Below are positions 1 to 7,344 of a stretch of 64,000 nucleotides of DNA, one piece after another. The stretch's first letter is position 1. Every line of letters begins with the position of its first letter. The notes under the pieces are model-generated. The model was not told the origin of the DNA. It made no database searches and was given only the letters and a program-made list of their open reading frames with translations. Position numbers and translations under genes: made by a program. This stretch comes from Rhizobiales bacterium TMED25 (GTDB lineage Bacteria > Pseudomonadota > Alphaproteobacteria > Rhizobiales > TMED25), in the NCBI GenBank assembly GCA_002168075.1, contig NHCE01000007.1, forward strand, positions 1-64,000, in the 5' to 3' direction.

Positions 1-2
1 CA

Positions 3-320
3 CTAAAACTTGAGGAACTTATTACCACGTGCCCAAATATATATTCATCTATAAAACCAATAATGAAGCCTTCTGGTTGGGTGAACTTAGAACCCCCCAA
101 TAACGTCTCTAACGAATTTTTCGAAGATTGGGCATTATTATTTGAAAAATATCCAAGTAGATTTTATTTAGGTTCTGATTGGAAGGAAAATCATAGGTAT
201 TATGATATCACTTTAACAGAACATACTGACAATCTTAGACACTTAATAGGGAGTTTGAACAAGGAAACACAAGAATCTATTGCTTTTAATACAGCAAAAG
301 AGTTATTTAATGTGCATTAA
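3..320 (+). CDS. Amidohydrolase family protein, C-terminal part (runs in from left edge)
   Basis: The frame is open from the left edge and stops at 318-320, leaving about 105 residues of a longer gene. The text NIYSSIKP, then a W-x-x-LFEKYPSRFYLGSDW stretch with the conserved Asp of the barrel, and a final LNKETQESIAFNTAKELF segment match the end of PF04909-type TIM-barrel metal hydrolases, where the Asp binds the metal and the last helix carries an A-x-x-NA motif. The first ATG at 63 is internal. The substrate cannot be told. It ends just before a gene remnant (323-457), so it lies at a rearranged locus. Family call fairly sure, function unknown. Confidence 0.6.
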   Translation, partial: LKLEELITTCPNIYSSIKPIMKPSGWVNLEPPNNVSNEFFEDWALLFEKYPSRFYLGSDWKENHRYYDITLTEHTDNLRHLIGSLNKETQESIAFNTAKELFNVH

Positions 321-322
321 AA

Positions 323-457
323 AAAATTTATCAGGACTCTACTATAGCGCAGACTGCTAAAAATGAGCTGCTTGTCGATTTTGGTGATGGCAAATTGTCC
401 AAGCTCGAACCGACCGGTAACATCAAAATATACAAGGTAGATTACATTGGCTTGTAA
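323..457 (+). pseudogene. 3' remnant of an unknown gene (fragment X-a)
   Basis: The plus-strand frame ending at TAA 455-457 reads LLVDFGDGKLSKLEPTG and then NIKIYKVDYIGL before the stop. It has no start codon of its own with a ribosome site and looks more GC-rich than its flanks. The last ten residues match 8 of 10 in a second fragment at 5911-5943 ([10 protein letters not shown]), and the 3' flank also matches. I read it as the broken end of a protein gene that was cut when the neighbouring sequences were joined. I do not recognise the family. Confidence 0.45.
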
Positions 458-480
458 ATGTTTATTTATGCATTTGCGCC
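425..480 (+). repeat. Direct repeat of gene-X 3' end, copy matching 5911-5966
   Basis: Bases 425-480 align without gaps to 5911-5966 (offset 5486). The first nine bases and the stretch after the stop codon (TGTTTATTTATGCATTT) are the same. The middle codons differ mainly at positions that keep the protein similar. Similarity ends soon after 480. Confidence 0.65.
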
Positions 481-556
481 TTGCTATTAAACTGAGCTTA
501 CGCTTATAAATGTTGTATTTTCTTTATAAATTCTTTTCAATTATATGAAATTTTTT
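470..556 (+). repeat. Direct repeat, left copy, flanking the phn cassette
   Basis: Bases 470-556 match 4564-4650 at a constant offset of 4094 with about 13 mismatches by eye (about 85% identity), including an identical run of 29 bases (TATTTTCTTTATAAATTC and onward). It lies just downstream of the last phnE gene, in the 3' flank of fragment X-a. Confidence 0.75.
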
Positions 557-557
557 A

Positions 558-1877
558 CTATCCAATCAAATCGTTGCTTGATGAGCCTTTGATTAATCGC
601 TGACGCACTTTTCCTGATAACCAATCAGTGGTTGTGACGAGTATTATTATCAGTATAATGTAATATGCAACTTCTTCCCAGTTACTTTGCGTAATAATTG
701 CCTGAGTAAGCATCAAACCTATGCCACCGCCTACAATCGCGCCGATAACAGTTGCGCCACGAATATTTGACTCGAAGTAATATAAAATTTGACTAAGCAA
801 AACTGGAGTAATTTGGGGAATAACTCCGAAACGATAGCGTTGAATATTTTTCGCTCCAGTTGACTCTACTCCATCTATCTGTTTTTTATCTACGTTTTCT
901 ATAGCCTCTGAGAATAGCTTCCCAAATGTTCCTGTGTCAGTAACAACCATGGCTAAGGCACCTGTTAGTGGTCCGGGTCCGAAAGCTCTTGCTAAGATTA
1001 TCGTCCACAGCAAATGATCTAAGCCTCTCGTAAAATCGAATATACGACGAAAGAGTGACCTGATGGGAGCTAAGGGCGTAATATTTTTTGCCGCTAAAAA
1101 CGCAAGGGGAAATGCCATCAAGGCAGCTCCAAATGTTCCCAAAAAAGCCATTAGTATGGTTTCACCTATCGCCCAAGCAACATCGCTGTGTCTCCACATT
1201 TTATTGTACCAGAACTCCTCCAATATTTCAGCAAGCTCCCCACTATGCGCAAGTGAAACTAATTCGGATACACTTTTCCCATAGTATGGGCTGTCGAGAG
1301 TAAAGAAAAATAACTCCCAGCCATTAAAGTATCTAAATACTTCGGCTCGATTTCGAGTGATGCTGAGGCGACCCGCTTCCGTGGTAATAGCAATTCGATT
1401 TTTTGACTGATTGATCCATTTCGGTAATGGTCCATCGGGGAATTCAGCTTCAACCCCACGTGAACTTGGCTTGGCCCAAATTCTACCATAATTTGGCACC
1501 TCATAGACAACATCCTCTTCTCCAAAAAATATCAGATGACCTCCGCCAAGGTCTACTTTTGTAGTATTTCCTAATTCTACCCAGCTTGGCGCTGTTCCAT
1601 CTGGGAATCTCCCCTTTTTTTCACCTTCAACGGATACAGAAATACCACCGTTTCGGTTATCACGAGTAATATGCGTCTTATAGCTATACATATCCCCAAC
1701 TAAGGTTTTTGCGTTTTTTAGGGACCCTCGTTCACTCAGGCCCATGATATCGAAAGAAACCAAAACATAAGTGAGGTATGCAAAGACAGCTAATGGAATA
1801 CCAATTGCCCGAGCACGTTTAAAGTAAAAAAGCTCATTTACATTCGTTTTGAGAGTCTCTCTACCATTGATACTCAT
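558..1877 (-). CDS. phnE: Phosphonate ABC transporter permease PhnE (second, long form)
   Basis: Inner-membrane permease that, with its partner at 1874-2743, should form the channel of a phosphonate importer. After a first membrane segment (about residues 24-45) comes a soluble stretch of some 180 residues, then the usual binding-protein-dependent permease domain: membrane helices, a SEAIENVDKKQIDGVESTGA loop and the EAA-type loop ending GVIPQITPVL. The total of 439 residues is far above the 260-290 of a simple PhnE; the extra length is the periplasmic insertion. The start overlaps the stop of the upstream phnE by 4 bp, so the two are translationally coupled. Last gene of the phnCDEE unit; substrate range is inference from the family. 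Confidence 0.88.
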   Translation of the reverse strand: MSINGRETLKTNVNELFYFKRARAIGIPLAVFAYLTYVLVSFDIMGLSERGSLKNAKTLVGDMYSYKTHITRDNRNGGISVSVEGEKKGRFPDGTAPSWVELGNTTKVDLGGGHLIFFGEEDVVYEVPNYGRIWAKPSSRGVEAEFPDGPLPKWINQSKNRIAITTEAGRLSITRNRAEVFRYFNGWELFFFTLDSPYYGKSVSELVSLAHSGELAEILEEFWYNKMWRHSDVAWAIGETILMAFLGTFGAALMAFPLAFLAAKNITPLAPIRSLFRRIFDFTRGLDHLLWTIILARAFGPGPLTGALAMVVTDTGTFGKLFSEAIENVDKKQIDGVESTGAKNIQRYRFGVIPQITPVLLSQILYYFESNIRGATVIGAIVGGGIGLMLTQAIITQSNWEEVAYYIILIIILVTTTDWLSGKVRQRLIKGSSSNDLIG

Positions 1878-2743
1878 AGCAAGCCCACAGATTTGTTGCC
1901 GTGTGTCAAACGATCTCGCAATATGCCAGACAGCTGATCAACAATAACAATAGTTACAAATAAAAGTATGAAAATAGCTCCAGCCTCGTCATACCGACCT
2001 TTACCCCACGAAATTGCATTTTTTAGATCATACCCGATTCCGCCAGCGCCTACAAAACCTAGAATTGCAGAAATACGTATGTTGATTTCAAAACGTAATA
2101 GTCCATAACTGAAATAATTAGGAGATACTTGCGGGATAACGCCAAGTAGCATTTTTTGCATCCAGCTCGCACCCACTGAGGATAAACCATCAAGGGGTTT
2201 TAGTGACGCATTTTCGTTGACTTCTGAAAATAACTTTCCGAGCGCTCCAGTTGTATGAAAGGTAATAGCAATCATAGCAGGGACCGGGCCGCCACCAAGT
2301 ATAAAAATTAATATTAGCGCTATCACAAAATCAGGAATGGCTCTCATAATATCCAAGATACGTCTAAAAACTGGTATGAGCCGAGGCCACTTAGCCATGC
2401 CCTGAGTCGCGAGCATGGACAAAAATATAGCGAATACTGATGCGGCCAGAGTTGCCGCAGCTGCAATGTTAATCGTCTCTATTAGTGACGGAAAGAACTT
2501 TACGAAAAGGCCAGGAATTTTATCGGCTTTTTCACTAGCCTCTAAAATCACTTCCTTGGGAAAGTCAAAGATACTGGTGATTCCCGCCCAAAAACCACCA
2601 GCGTTCCTATCATCGACAACATTAAAGCCAGATATCATAAGAACGATAAAAATGCCAAGTAAAATAGCGCTGTACGTTCGACGCTTTTTTATAAGATTGA
2701 AATACTGTGTTTTGTATTTTTGAGTTGAAGGTATTTCAAGCAT
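1874..2743 (-). CDS. phnE: Phosphonate ABC transporter permease PhnE (first)
   Basis: A 289-residue permease with an N-terminal membrane helix (about residues 26-43), several further helices and the EAA-type coupling loop with GVIPQVSPNYFSYGLLRFE. The pattern SSVGA...GVIPQ is shared with the second PhnE (1877-558), so the pair likely forms a heterodimer. It follows phnD by 63 bp and overlaps the next gene by 4 bp. Length is normal for the family. The role, transport of phosphonates or similar organophosphorus compounds across the inner membrane, follows from family and operon. Confidence 0.9.
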   Translation of the reverse strand: MLEIPSTQKYKTQYFNLIKKRRTYSAILLGIFIVLMISGFNVVDDRNAGGFWAGITSIFDFPKEVILEASEKADKIPGLFVKFFPSLIETINIAAAATLAASVFAIFLSMLATQGMAKWPRLIPVFRRILDIMRAIPDFVIALILIFILGGGPVPAMIAITFHTTGALGKLFSEVNENASLKPLDGLSSVGASWMQKMLLGVIPQVSPNYFSYGLLRFEINIRISAILGFVGAGGIGYDLKNAISWGKGRYDEAGAIFILLFVTIVIVDQLSGILRDRLTHGNKSVGLL

Positions 2744-2806
2744 TATATTCCCAGAGAAATGTTAGGTAGGCCTATTCTGGTTAGACCTACCTATTACATT
2801 TACTTT

Positions 2807-3715
2807 TTAGTTAGATTTTAACTTACGAGCCTCTACGATGATTTCGTATGCCTCATGATCTATTGGCATTACTCCCAGTCTGTCACCGGCAAACACCCCG
2901 TATGCGCATTCTGGGTCCATTGATTTCAAACTCGCTGTGAGAGCTGTGATCTTAACCTTTACGTCTGATGGAAGATCTTTTCTTAGTACAACTGGCCCCT
3001 CTGGAATTGGCTTAGATTGCCAAATCTGCACCATGTCATTCATATCTACCAGACCTGCATCAACTGCTTTCCTTAATGCGCCAGCATTGAAACCGTCTTC
3101 CCATTCACCAAGCCCATCGGCCCAAGTTACACCCCCGTCAACATCGCCATTATTTACTGCAACAATAGTTTGCTCATGGCCACCAGTGAACTTAACTTCA
3201 CCAAAATAGTCCCCCGATTCCATTGTTGCACCAGTTGCTTGCGGTATTTCAATAGATGGTATTAAGTACCCTGACGTTGAGTTAGGATCACCAAAACCAA
3301 ATACTTTACCTTTCATATCATCAAGTGATTTTATACCACTATCCTTTCTGGCAAAACCAACTGAGTAATAACCGTAGCCACCGTCCATATTTACCGCAAC
3401 TACGATTGGTTCTACTGCATCTGGATTTGAAATATAGGTTTTAGCATAGCCTGACGCACCCAGCCAAGCCATATCAATAGTGCCCCCTAAAAGTCCTTGA
3501 ATGACTCCATCGTAATCTGCTGGAGCAAATATTTTTGCAGGGACGCCAAGCAAATCTTCAGCTTTTTGACGAAAACATTCATTATTTGTCATACGGTCTT
3601 GAGCGTTTTCACCTCCAAGAATCCCAATACGAAACTCAGATATTGAATGTCCACCTGCAAATGCAGCGGTCGATAGCATTGTAGTAGCAATAATTGCTGA
3701 TAGTAATTTTTTCAT
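2807..3715 (-). CDS. phnD: Phosphonate ABC transporter substrate-binding protein PhnD
   Basis: Periplasmic ligand-binding subunit. A Sec signal peptide is clear: MKK, a hydrophobic core, and a likely cut after AFA at residue 20. The mature part starts with FRIGILGGENAQDRM, and later carries the typical WLGASGYAK, FGFGDPNSTSGYLIP and GVTWADGLGEWE segments of PhnD/PtxB-type proteins. Total 302 residues is normal. Second gene of the operon, 54 bp after phnC; a good ribosome site (GAGGAG) precedes the ATG. Phosphite or other organophosphorus ligands cannot be excluded. Confidence 0.9.
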   Translation of the reverse strand: MKKLLSAIIATTMLSTAAFAGGHSISEFRIGILGGENAQDRMTNNECFRQKAEDLLGVPAKIFAPADYDGVIQGLLGGTIDMAWLGASGYAKTYISNPDAVEPIVVAVNMDGGYGYYSVGFARKDSGIKSLDDMKGKVFGFGDPNSTSGYLIPSIEIPQATGATMESGDYFGEVKFTGGHEQTIVAVNNGDVDGGVTWADGLGEWEDGFNAGALRKAVDAGLVDMNDMVQIWQSKPIPEGPVVLRKDLPSDVKVKITALTASLKSMDPECAYGVFAGDRLGVMPIDHEAYEIIVEARKLKSN

Positions 3716-3769
3716 AATTTATCTCCTCTAATTACCATTACCCACTGTATTTTAGTGGGTTGATTAAAA

Positions 3770-4567
3770 TTAAACTGAAACTGAACTTAGTTCTCCAATT
3801 TCAGTTGATGATGTTGCTGCCTCAGAAAAACTAGAGTCAGCACCATACACTTCGCGGGCTATATCTGTTGTTAGTTCAGAAGGTGTCCCGTCAAAAACTA
3901 CATTACCAGTTCGCATACCAATCAAACGATCACAGTATTTTCTTGCTGTATCTAATGTGTGAAGGTTCGTAATTATAGTTCGCCCATCTTCGTCATGTAT
4001 TCGACGAAGAGTTTCCATTACAATCTGAGCATTCATCGGATCTAGGGAGGCAATCGGCTCATCAGCTAAGATTATTTTTGGATCTTGCATCAACGCTCTT
4101 GCAATAGCAACCCTCTGTTGCTGCCCGCCAGAGAGAAGTTCGGCTCTTTTGGCGGCTTGCTCTTCGACTCCAAGGCGACCCAAAATTTCAATGGCGTTAT
4201 CGATATCAGATCTCGGATATAAATTGAAAAATGTAGTGAAAGTAGATCTTTTATTTAATGTACCATGAAGCACATTACTTACCACATCCATTCGAGGGAC
4301 TAAATTGAATTGTTGAAAAACCATTGCGCAATCCGATTGCCATCGTGATTTTTCTGCGCCTTTTAAATCGGATATTGGAATTCCTTCGTAGTAAATGCTC
4401 CCGGATGTTTCTGTTTCTAATCGGTTTATCATTCTTAAAAGGGTAGATTTTCCTGCTCCAGAAGCACCGATTATGCCTAGCATTATTGGTTTTTCAACCT
4501 CTATTGAAACCGAATTTACAGCAATATTGGATCCAAATTTTTTTGTCAGATTATTAATTTTAAGCAT
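3770..4567 (-). CDS. phnC: Phosphonate ABC transporter ATP-binding protein PhnC
   Basis: ATPase that powers the importer from the cytoplasmic face. Walker [10 protein letters not shown] at residues 34-42, signature LSGGQQQR at 145-152 and Walker B IILADEP at 165-171 are intact. The length of 265 is usual for PhnC. It is the first gene of phnC-phnD-phnE-phnE. Its ATG lies inside the right copy of the direct repeat 4564-4650. No clear Pho box (CTGTCAT repeats) was seen in the 180 bp upstream, so phosphate control is unproven. Confidence 0.9.
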   Translation of the reverse strand: MLKINNLTKKFGSNIAVNSVSIEVEKPIMLGIIGASGAGKSTLLRMINRLETETSGSIYYEGIPISDLKGAEKSRWQSDCAMVFQQFNLVPRMDVVSNVLHGTLNKRSTFTTFFNLYPRSDIDNAIEILGRLGVEEQAAKRAELLSGGQQQRVAIARALMQDPKIILADEPIASLDPMNAQIVMETLRRIHDEDGRTIITNLHTLDTARKYCDRLIGMRTGNVVFDGTPSELTTDIAREVYGADSSFSEAATSSTEIGELSSVSV

Positions 4568-4650
4568 TCGCGCCTCGTTATTACACTCAGCTTGCAGTTG
4601 TAGATGTTATATTTTCTTTATAAATTCTTTTCAATTATGTGAATTTTTTT
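4564..4650 (+). repeat. Direct repeat, right copy, flanking the phn cassette
   Basis: Second copy of the 470-556 sequence, same orientation, overlapping the phnC start codon and its upstream region. The two copies bracket the whole phnCDEE unit, so recombination between them would remove or amplify it. Confidence 0.75.
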
Positions 4651-4751
4651 TTATCAACAGAAAATTTTTTGCACGTTAAATGTACGAAGAGAGGCGCCCC
4701 TTAGAGCTATCATAGGAGTATAAATGGCTATAAACTATTGTTTTTATTATA

Positions 4752-5912
4752 TCATTCCCACTCGATTGTGCCTGGTGGTTTTGAAGTAATATCATAGACG
4801 ACACGATTAATACCTTTTACAGAATTTATGATCTTATTTGATAAAAGGGATAGGAAATCACTATCAAAATGATATATATCTGCGGTCATACCATCAACTG
4901 ATGTAACCGCTCTCAATGCACATACATATTCATACGTTCTTGCATCTCCCATGACACCAACTGACCTTGTTGGAAGCAGTACCGCGAATGCTTGCCAAAT
5001 CTCATCATAAAGCCCAGCTTTTTTTATTTCATTGATGTATATCTCATCAGCATTCCTCAGTATTTCAAGCTTTTCTTCTGTTATTTCACCAGGGCATCTG
5101 ATGGCAAGGCCTGGTCCTGGAAAAGGATGTCGTGCTATAAATGACTCTGGAAGACCGAGCTCTCTACCTAATATCCTTACTTCATCTTTAAATAACTGGC
5201 GTAGTGGTTCTATTAATTTTAAATTCATTTTCTCCGGTAAGCCCCCAACATTATGATGACTTTTTATCGTTACTGAGGGGCCACCCGTAAAACTGATACT
5301 TTCAATTACATCGGGATATAATGTTCCCTGCGCAAGAAATTCAACATTACCAATTTTTGAAGCCTCTTCATCAAAAACATCAATAAATACATTACCTATT
5401 ATCTTTCGTTTTTGCTCTGGATCGGTAACACCCTCTAATTTTCTTAGGAATATTTCTTTGGCATCAACATGAATGAGTGGAATATTATAATTCTCCTTAA
5501 ACATAGATACTACTTGCTCTGACTCATTCTTTCTCATCAAACCATTATCTATATATATACAGGTAAGCTGATCGCCCAGAATTTTGTGTAAAAGCACTGC
5601 CACAACTGAAGAATCTACCCCTCCAGAGAGCCCGCAGATCACCTTGCTGCTTTTAACTTTAGCCAATATATTTGATTTTTGAGTTTCAAAGAAGCTCGCC
5701 ATTGTCCAATCAAAGCTGACGCCGCATATATCTAAAAAGTTTTTGATTATATTTTTTCCATCTGGTGTGTGGTACACCTCGGGATGAAACTGTAGACCAT
5801 AATACTTGCGAGCTTCATCGGCGATAGCTGCATAAGGAGCACTATCCGTTCTTGCGATTACGCTAAATTTTTTTGGCAAAACAGTCAAAGTTGCTGCCTC
5901 TGAAAACACCAA
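4752..5912 (-). pseudogene. guaA: GMP synthase, 5'-truncated
   Basis: GuaA makes GMP from XMP, ATP and glutamine. This copy keeps the end of the glutamine amidotransferase domain (GLQFHPEV with the catalytic His and Glu), the ATP-pyrophosphatase domain ([11 protein letters not shown]) and the complete dimerisation domain ending PPGTIEWE. About 135-140 N-terminal residues, including the nucleophilic Cys, are missing. Homology begins near residue 7 (TLTVLPKKF); the preceding bases belong to another gene's end on the plus strand. The only start is a TTG at 5912 without a good ribosome site. It may be a pseudogene, or at most an ammonia-dependent synthase; a full copy is expected elsewhere in the genome. 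Confidence 0.8.
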
Positions 5913-5943
5913 AATATACCGAGTTGACTATATAGAACTGTAA
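5881..5943 (+). pseudogene. 3' remnant of the same unknown gene (fragment X-b)
   Basis: Reading the plus strand to the TAA at 5941-5943 gives ...[12 protein letters not shown], 8 of 10 final residues the same as fragment X-a (ending at 457). About the first 15 bases overlap the truncated guaA start, so the joining point of the two broken genes is near 5890-5900. The bases after the stop keep matching X-a up to about 5966. Confidence 0.45.
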
Positions 5944-6060
5944 GTGTTTATTTATGCATTTCCCCCATAGAGTGCGACATTCCAAAATACATCAAAGTTT
6001 TACTTGTCATTAACATCTTTCGATATATGATTGCAAATAGGTACACTAACTGTTCCATTT

Positions 6061-6080
6061 TGACTTCCACATGACTTCCA
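6061..6080 (+). repeat. Tandem 9-bp direct repeat TGACTTCCA, 11-bp period
   Basis: TGACTTCCA occurs at 6061-6069 and again at 6072-6080. The spacing is one helical turn and it lies about 100 bp left of the tRNA-Lys fragment. This is the arrangement expected of tyrosine-integrase arm-binding sites at an island end; that role is inference. Confidence 0.45.
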
Positions 6081-6107
6081 AAAATATCGGTAGTTAGGAA
6101 GTTTTGG

Positions 6108-6125
6108 TGTCCCAAATATGAGACA
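6108..6125. other. Imperfect 18-bp palindrome TGTCCCA...GAGACA
   Basis: The bases from 6108 to 6125 agree with their reverse complement at 14 of 18 positions. It sits between the TGACTTCCA repeats and the tRNA fragment, so it may be a protein site of the same integration region. Function unknown. Confidence 0.35.
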
Positions 6126-6175
6126 AAATGGCAGGAAAGCGTTGGTCATCAATCGATTGCAAAATATATCTTGTT

Positions 6176-6220
6176 CTCTTAATCAATTGGTCGTAGGTTC
6201 GAATCCTACCGGGCCCGCCA
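6176..6220 (+). other. 3' fragment of tRNA-Lys(CTT), probable island attachment site
   Basis: The sequence holds a tRNA anticodon loop CTCTTAA (anticodon CTT, Lys), the 3' side of the anticodon stem, a perfect T-arm (GTAGG-TTCGAAT-CCTAC), the acceptor 3' strand CGGGCCC, discriminator G and CCA. The 5' half of the tRNA is missing: the bases to the left do not pair with the anticodon stem and no GGGCCCG acceptor strand occurs. Such 3' tRNA pieces are left at the far end of islands inserted by tRNA-targeting integrases. With this orientation the island should lie to the left and the chromosome to the right. Confidence 0.75.
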
Positions 6221-6261
6221 ATATGCTAATATCTAAAAATAAAAGCAATGATCATAAAATA

Positions 6262-6474
6262 CTAATAACAAATATTTTCTGTATAACGTGATATTGATTT
6301 ATCTAAGGTTGATTGAATATTAGCATCCATCAAAGAAACTTTTATATTTTCTACATCTTTTTGAAATATTTTATTATCTGATTTATAATAATATTGGAAG
6401 AAACTCTCAATATCATAACTTAGCCCGGAATTCAGTCCATTTAGCAATATTTCTTTTATATATTCCTTACCCAT
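6262..6474 (-). CDS. Small hypothetical protein
   Basis: About 70 residues starting at the ATG at 6474, which has a GGGAG ribosome site about 8 bases upstream; an in-frame GTG at 6507 would give 81 residues without such a site. The protein is polar with no membrane segment and no motif I recognise. It lies between the tRNA-Lys fragment and two other minus-strand genes and could be chromosomal flank or accessory. Coding status moderately supported by the start signal. Confidence 0.4.
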   Translation of the reverse strand: MGKEYIKEILLNGLNSGLSYDIESFFQYYYKSDNKIFQKDVENIKVSLMDANIQSTLDKSISRYTENICY

Positions 6475-6571
6475 TTTTATTATCTCCCATAATAGATTAA
6501 GAATCACTGTAGATATGTTTTCAAGTTCTTATGAAAAATTTATTACAAAATATCCATATTCAATATTTTTT

Positions 6572-6952
6572 CTAAAAGCTTATAACTTTATAAATCAATA
6601 GATAAAAGTCTATTTTATTTATTTTTTCGAATGCGCTGATATTGATTGATAGTAAATATAGATAAATAAATAAGCTTAATAATGTAATCAAGTCGGAGTT
6701 TATATTCCGAATACTTTTCTCTTGATGGAAATAAGAGCCAACTCTTATAACTATTATTGATGATGTTAATAGCGCAGAAAGAAATTTTAGAATGCAGTAT
6801 AAGAAACTTATAATAATTAAAGCTATAAATAAATAGCGTACTTGAGCATTTTCAACACTTAATACATATTCTTCAATGACATAGATAAATAGGCTAATTA
6901 AGATTATATCTCGGATACTCGTAAAAGCTTGTTTTTTACTGAGTGGGGACAT
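6572..6952 (-). CDS. Hypothetical membrane protein
   Basis: A 126-residue protein with about four hydrophobic segments (near residues 14-30, 38-56, 58-74 and 87-105), so an inner-membrane protein. No known motif. It overlaps the preceding DUF4174 gene by 17 bp, which suggests coupled expression. Very AT-rich codon use, like its neighbours. Function unknown. Confidence 0.5.
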   Translation of the reverse strand: MSPLSKKQAFTSIRDIILISLFIYVIEEYVLSVENAQVRYLFIALIIISFLYCILKFLSALLTSSIIVIRVGSYFHQEKSIRNINSDLITLLSLFIYLYLLSINISAFEKINKIDFYLLIYKVISF

Positions 6953-7277
6953 AATTCTTTATCTCACTCTGTCGCATTGGCATGTTATCAATTATAGAAA
7001 ATAGGTTATCAAGTAGACTTATTTTTTTTGAGAATTTCTTTATTTGGCCATCTAATCCAATAAGATAAAATCCAAATCCATTTTTGTTAAATATATCAGC
7101 TAAATTCCAAGTTGAGTCAATGTTATAGATAGGTAAGAATATAATTTTCCTCTCATCAACCGCATCTTTGTTTTTAGAAATGAATTTCTCTGATTTTATA
7201 AGGTCTTTATTATTTTTATCTGAGTGATCATAATAATAAATCAGTAAGCGATATTTCCAGTGATATTGATCGAACAT
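6936..7277 (-). CDS. DUF4174 domain protein
   Basis: A 113-residue protein. It begins FDQYHWKYRLLIYY and ends with a IIDNMPMRQSEIKNY segment; a W-x-x-R-LL near the start and an I-D-x-MPMR-x-E motif near the end mark the DUF4174 family, which is common in Alphaproteobacteria and has a thioredoxin-like look. Here no CxxC pair is present. The usual N-terminal signal peptide is also missing, so this may be a cytoplasmic form or the true start may differ. Partner of the membrane protein it overlaps. Family recognised by motif only; biochemical role unknown. Confidence 0.6.
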   Translation of the reverse strand: MFDQYHWKYRLLIYYYDHSDKNNKDLIKSEKFISKNKDAVDERKIIFLPIYNIDSTWNLADIFNKNGFGFYLIGLDGQIKKFSKKISLLDNLFSIIDNMPMRQSEIKNYVPTQ

Positions 7278-7344
7278 TTAAAATTTAATATTACAAAAAT
7301 TACTAAAACTGCTATAAATATATCAGAATAGAAAGGATTTGAAT

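Larger units (their letters stand above)
5944..6261. other. Gene-free stretch around the island end
   Basis: No convincing gene. It contains the end of the repeat shared with 425-480, the TGACTTCCA pair, the palindrome at 6108-6125 and the tRNA-Lys fragment. A plus-strand frame of about 56 codons crosses the tRNA fragment but is judged accidental. Confidence 0.6.

Noticed and set aside
4568-4750. Pho box before phnC
   Set aside because: No CTGTCAT-like pair with the right spacing was found.
6145-6220. Complete tRNA-Lys gene
   Set aside because: The 5' acceptor strand GGGCCCG and D-arm are missing and the bases before the anticodon loop do not pair with the 3' stem.
6117-6290. Plus-strand frame of about 56 codons across the tRNA-Lys fragment
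   Set aside because: It reads through a structured tRNA piece, has no good ribosome site and no protein-like pattern.
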